Shown: in pieces, positions 6,048-6,407 of the stretch
Layout: every line of letters starts with the position of its first letter
Position numbering within the stretch: position 1 is the stretch's first letter
From: Flavobacteriales bacterium UBA6969
GTDB taxonomy: Bacteria > Bacteroidota > Bacteroidia > Flavobacteriales_D > Sanyastnellaceae
Direction of reading: 5' to 3'
NCBI GenBank assembly: GCA_002448555.1
Contig: DJYV01000089.1
Location: 1-6,407, forward strand
Length of the DNA stretch: 6,407 bases
Program-made: the position numbers and the translations under genes
Notes under the pieces: model-generated
The model's database searches: none
Told to the model about the DNA's origin: nothing
The model's input: the letters and a program-made list of their open reading frames with translations, nothing else

Positions 6048-6407
6048 TTAAACCTGCTCTTCGGCTGGATTGGCCTTGGCACTGAACGCCTCGGGATGTG
6101 GCATCCAATCCAGCTGAAAGGGCCGGCTTTCGATGGCGTGTCCGATGACCACGAGGTCGGCTCCGGCTTGCCAGGCGGCTTCGACGCCTGCGGCATCGCC
6201 GATGCCTCCACCGACGATGATGGGGCAATCCACGGCATTGCGCACGGCGTGAATGGTAGACGGCGAAACGCATTGTTGCGCCCCGCTTCCGGCGTCCATG
6301 AACAGGGCGCCGAGGCCAAGCATTTCACCAGCGACCGCCGTAGCGACGGCGATTTCTTTTTTGGCCGAAGGAATGGGCAAGCTGTTGCTCATGTATGCGG
6401 CAGTCGT
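6048..6407 (-). CDS. Geranylgeranylglyceryl phosphate synthase-like protein (GGGPS/PcrB family), C-terminal part, start outside the window
   Basis: Enzymes of this TIM-barrel family join a polyprenyl diphosphate to sn-glycerol 1-phosphate by an ether bond, the first step of archaeal-type ether lipids; homologues occur in Bacteroidetes. Only the last 119 residues are here, reading in frame from the right edge (TTAAYMSNSLPIPSAKKEIA). AYMSNSLPIP, then EIAVATAVAGEMLGLG, MDAGSGAQ (Asp38 to Gln44 of the fragment) and PIIVGGGIGDAAGVEAAWQAGADLVVIGHAIE (about 63-94) match the C-terminal half of the family. GGG and GH form the phosphate-binding end of the barrel. DAGSGA argues for the GGGPS branch rather than the Bacillus PcrB branch, which has YSG-type residues there. 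The internal Met at 6392 is not the true start, since the family is about twice this length. The gene is convergent with the receptor, with 10 bases between stops and no clear terminator. Confidence 0.85.
   Translation of the reverse strand, partial: TTAAYMSNSLPIPSAKKEIAVATAVAGEMLGLGALFMDAGSGAQQCVSPSTIHAVRNAVDCPIIVGGGIGDAAGVEAAWQAGADLVVIGHAIESRPFQLDWMPHPEAFSAKANPAEEQV

Noticed and set aside
6036..6059. Possible hairpin between the receptor and GGGPS-like stops (GAGC/GCTC plus GGGT/ACCT)
   Set aside because: The stem is broken by an asymmetric five-base bulge, has only short pairings and is not followed by a T-run on either strand.
5810..6328. 172-codon minus-strand open frame across the receptor end
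   Set aside because: It overlaps both the receptor C-terminus and the clearly recognisable GGGPS-like gene in another frame. Its translation is low-complexity, with no recognisable motif.

Overview
The window looks like chromosomal DNA of a Bacteroidota bacterium, probably in or near Flavobacteriia, with a moderately high GC content. This rests on four things: a gldA-type gliding ABC ATPase with its typical YLPEHNP segment, a bacterial geranylgeranylglyceryl phosphate synthase-type enzyme, TAnnTTTG-like promoter boxes, and no recognisable Shine-Dalgarno sequence before any internal start. No mobile element, phage gene, CRISPR array, tRNA or rRNA was seen. Gene density is very high.

Layout, left to right. 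(1) The C-terminal two thirds of groEL (+, cut by the left edge) ends at a clear intrinsic terminator. (2) gldA follows at once; its likely promoter reuses the end of the terminator T-run. It shares one base of its stop codon with the start of rsgA, a ribosome-assembly GTPase, so the two form a small operon. (3) On the minus strand, cysQ (3'(2'),5'-bisphosphate nucleotidase) converges on rsgA with a 3-base gap. (4) A compact divergent intergenic region (3599-3781) holds a near-symmetric promoter dyad and a thiamine pyrophosphate (TPP, THI-box) riboswitch on the plus strand. (5) The riboswitch leads into a complete TonB-dependent outer-membrane receptor of 751 aa. (6) Converging on it after 10 bases is the C-terminal part of a geranylgeranylglyceryl phosphate synthase-like gene, cut by the right edge.

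The most interesting unit is the riboswitch plus receptor. An aptamer that senses intracellular TPP sits in the leader of an outer-membrane active transporter, which implies that the receptor imports thiamine or a thiamine precursor and is shut down when TPP is plentiful. Thiamine-regulated outer-membrane receptors of this kind (Omr1) have been predicted before in Bacteroidetes, so the concept is not new. The details here are worth testing: a 9-bp helix that can bury the start codon, a competing helix with the aptamer 5' strand, and a six-codon mini-ORF whose stop overlaps the receptor start. The other genes are conserved housekeeping or lineage-typical genes with no evident functional link to thiamine.
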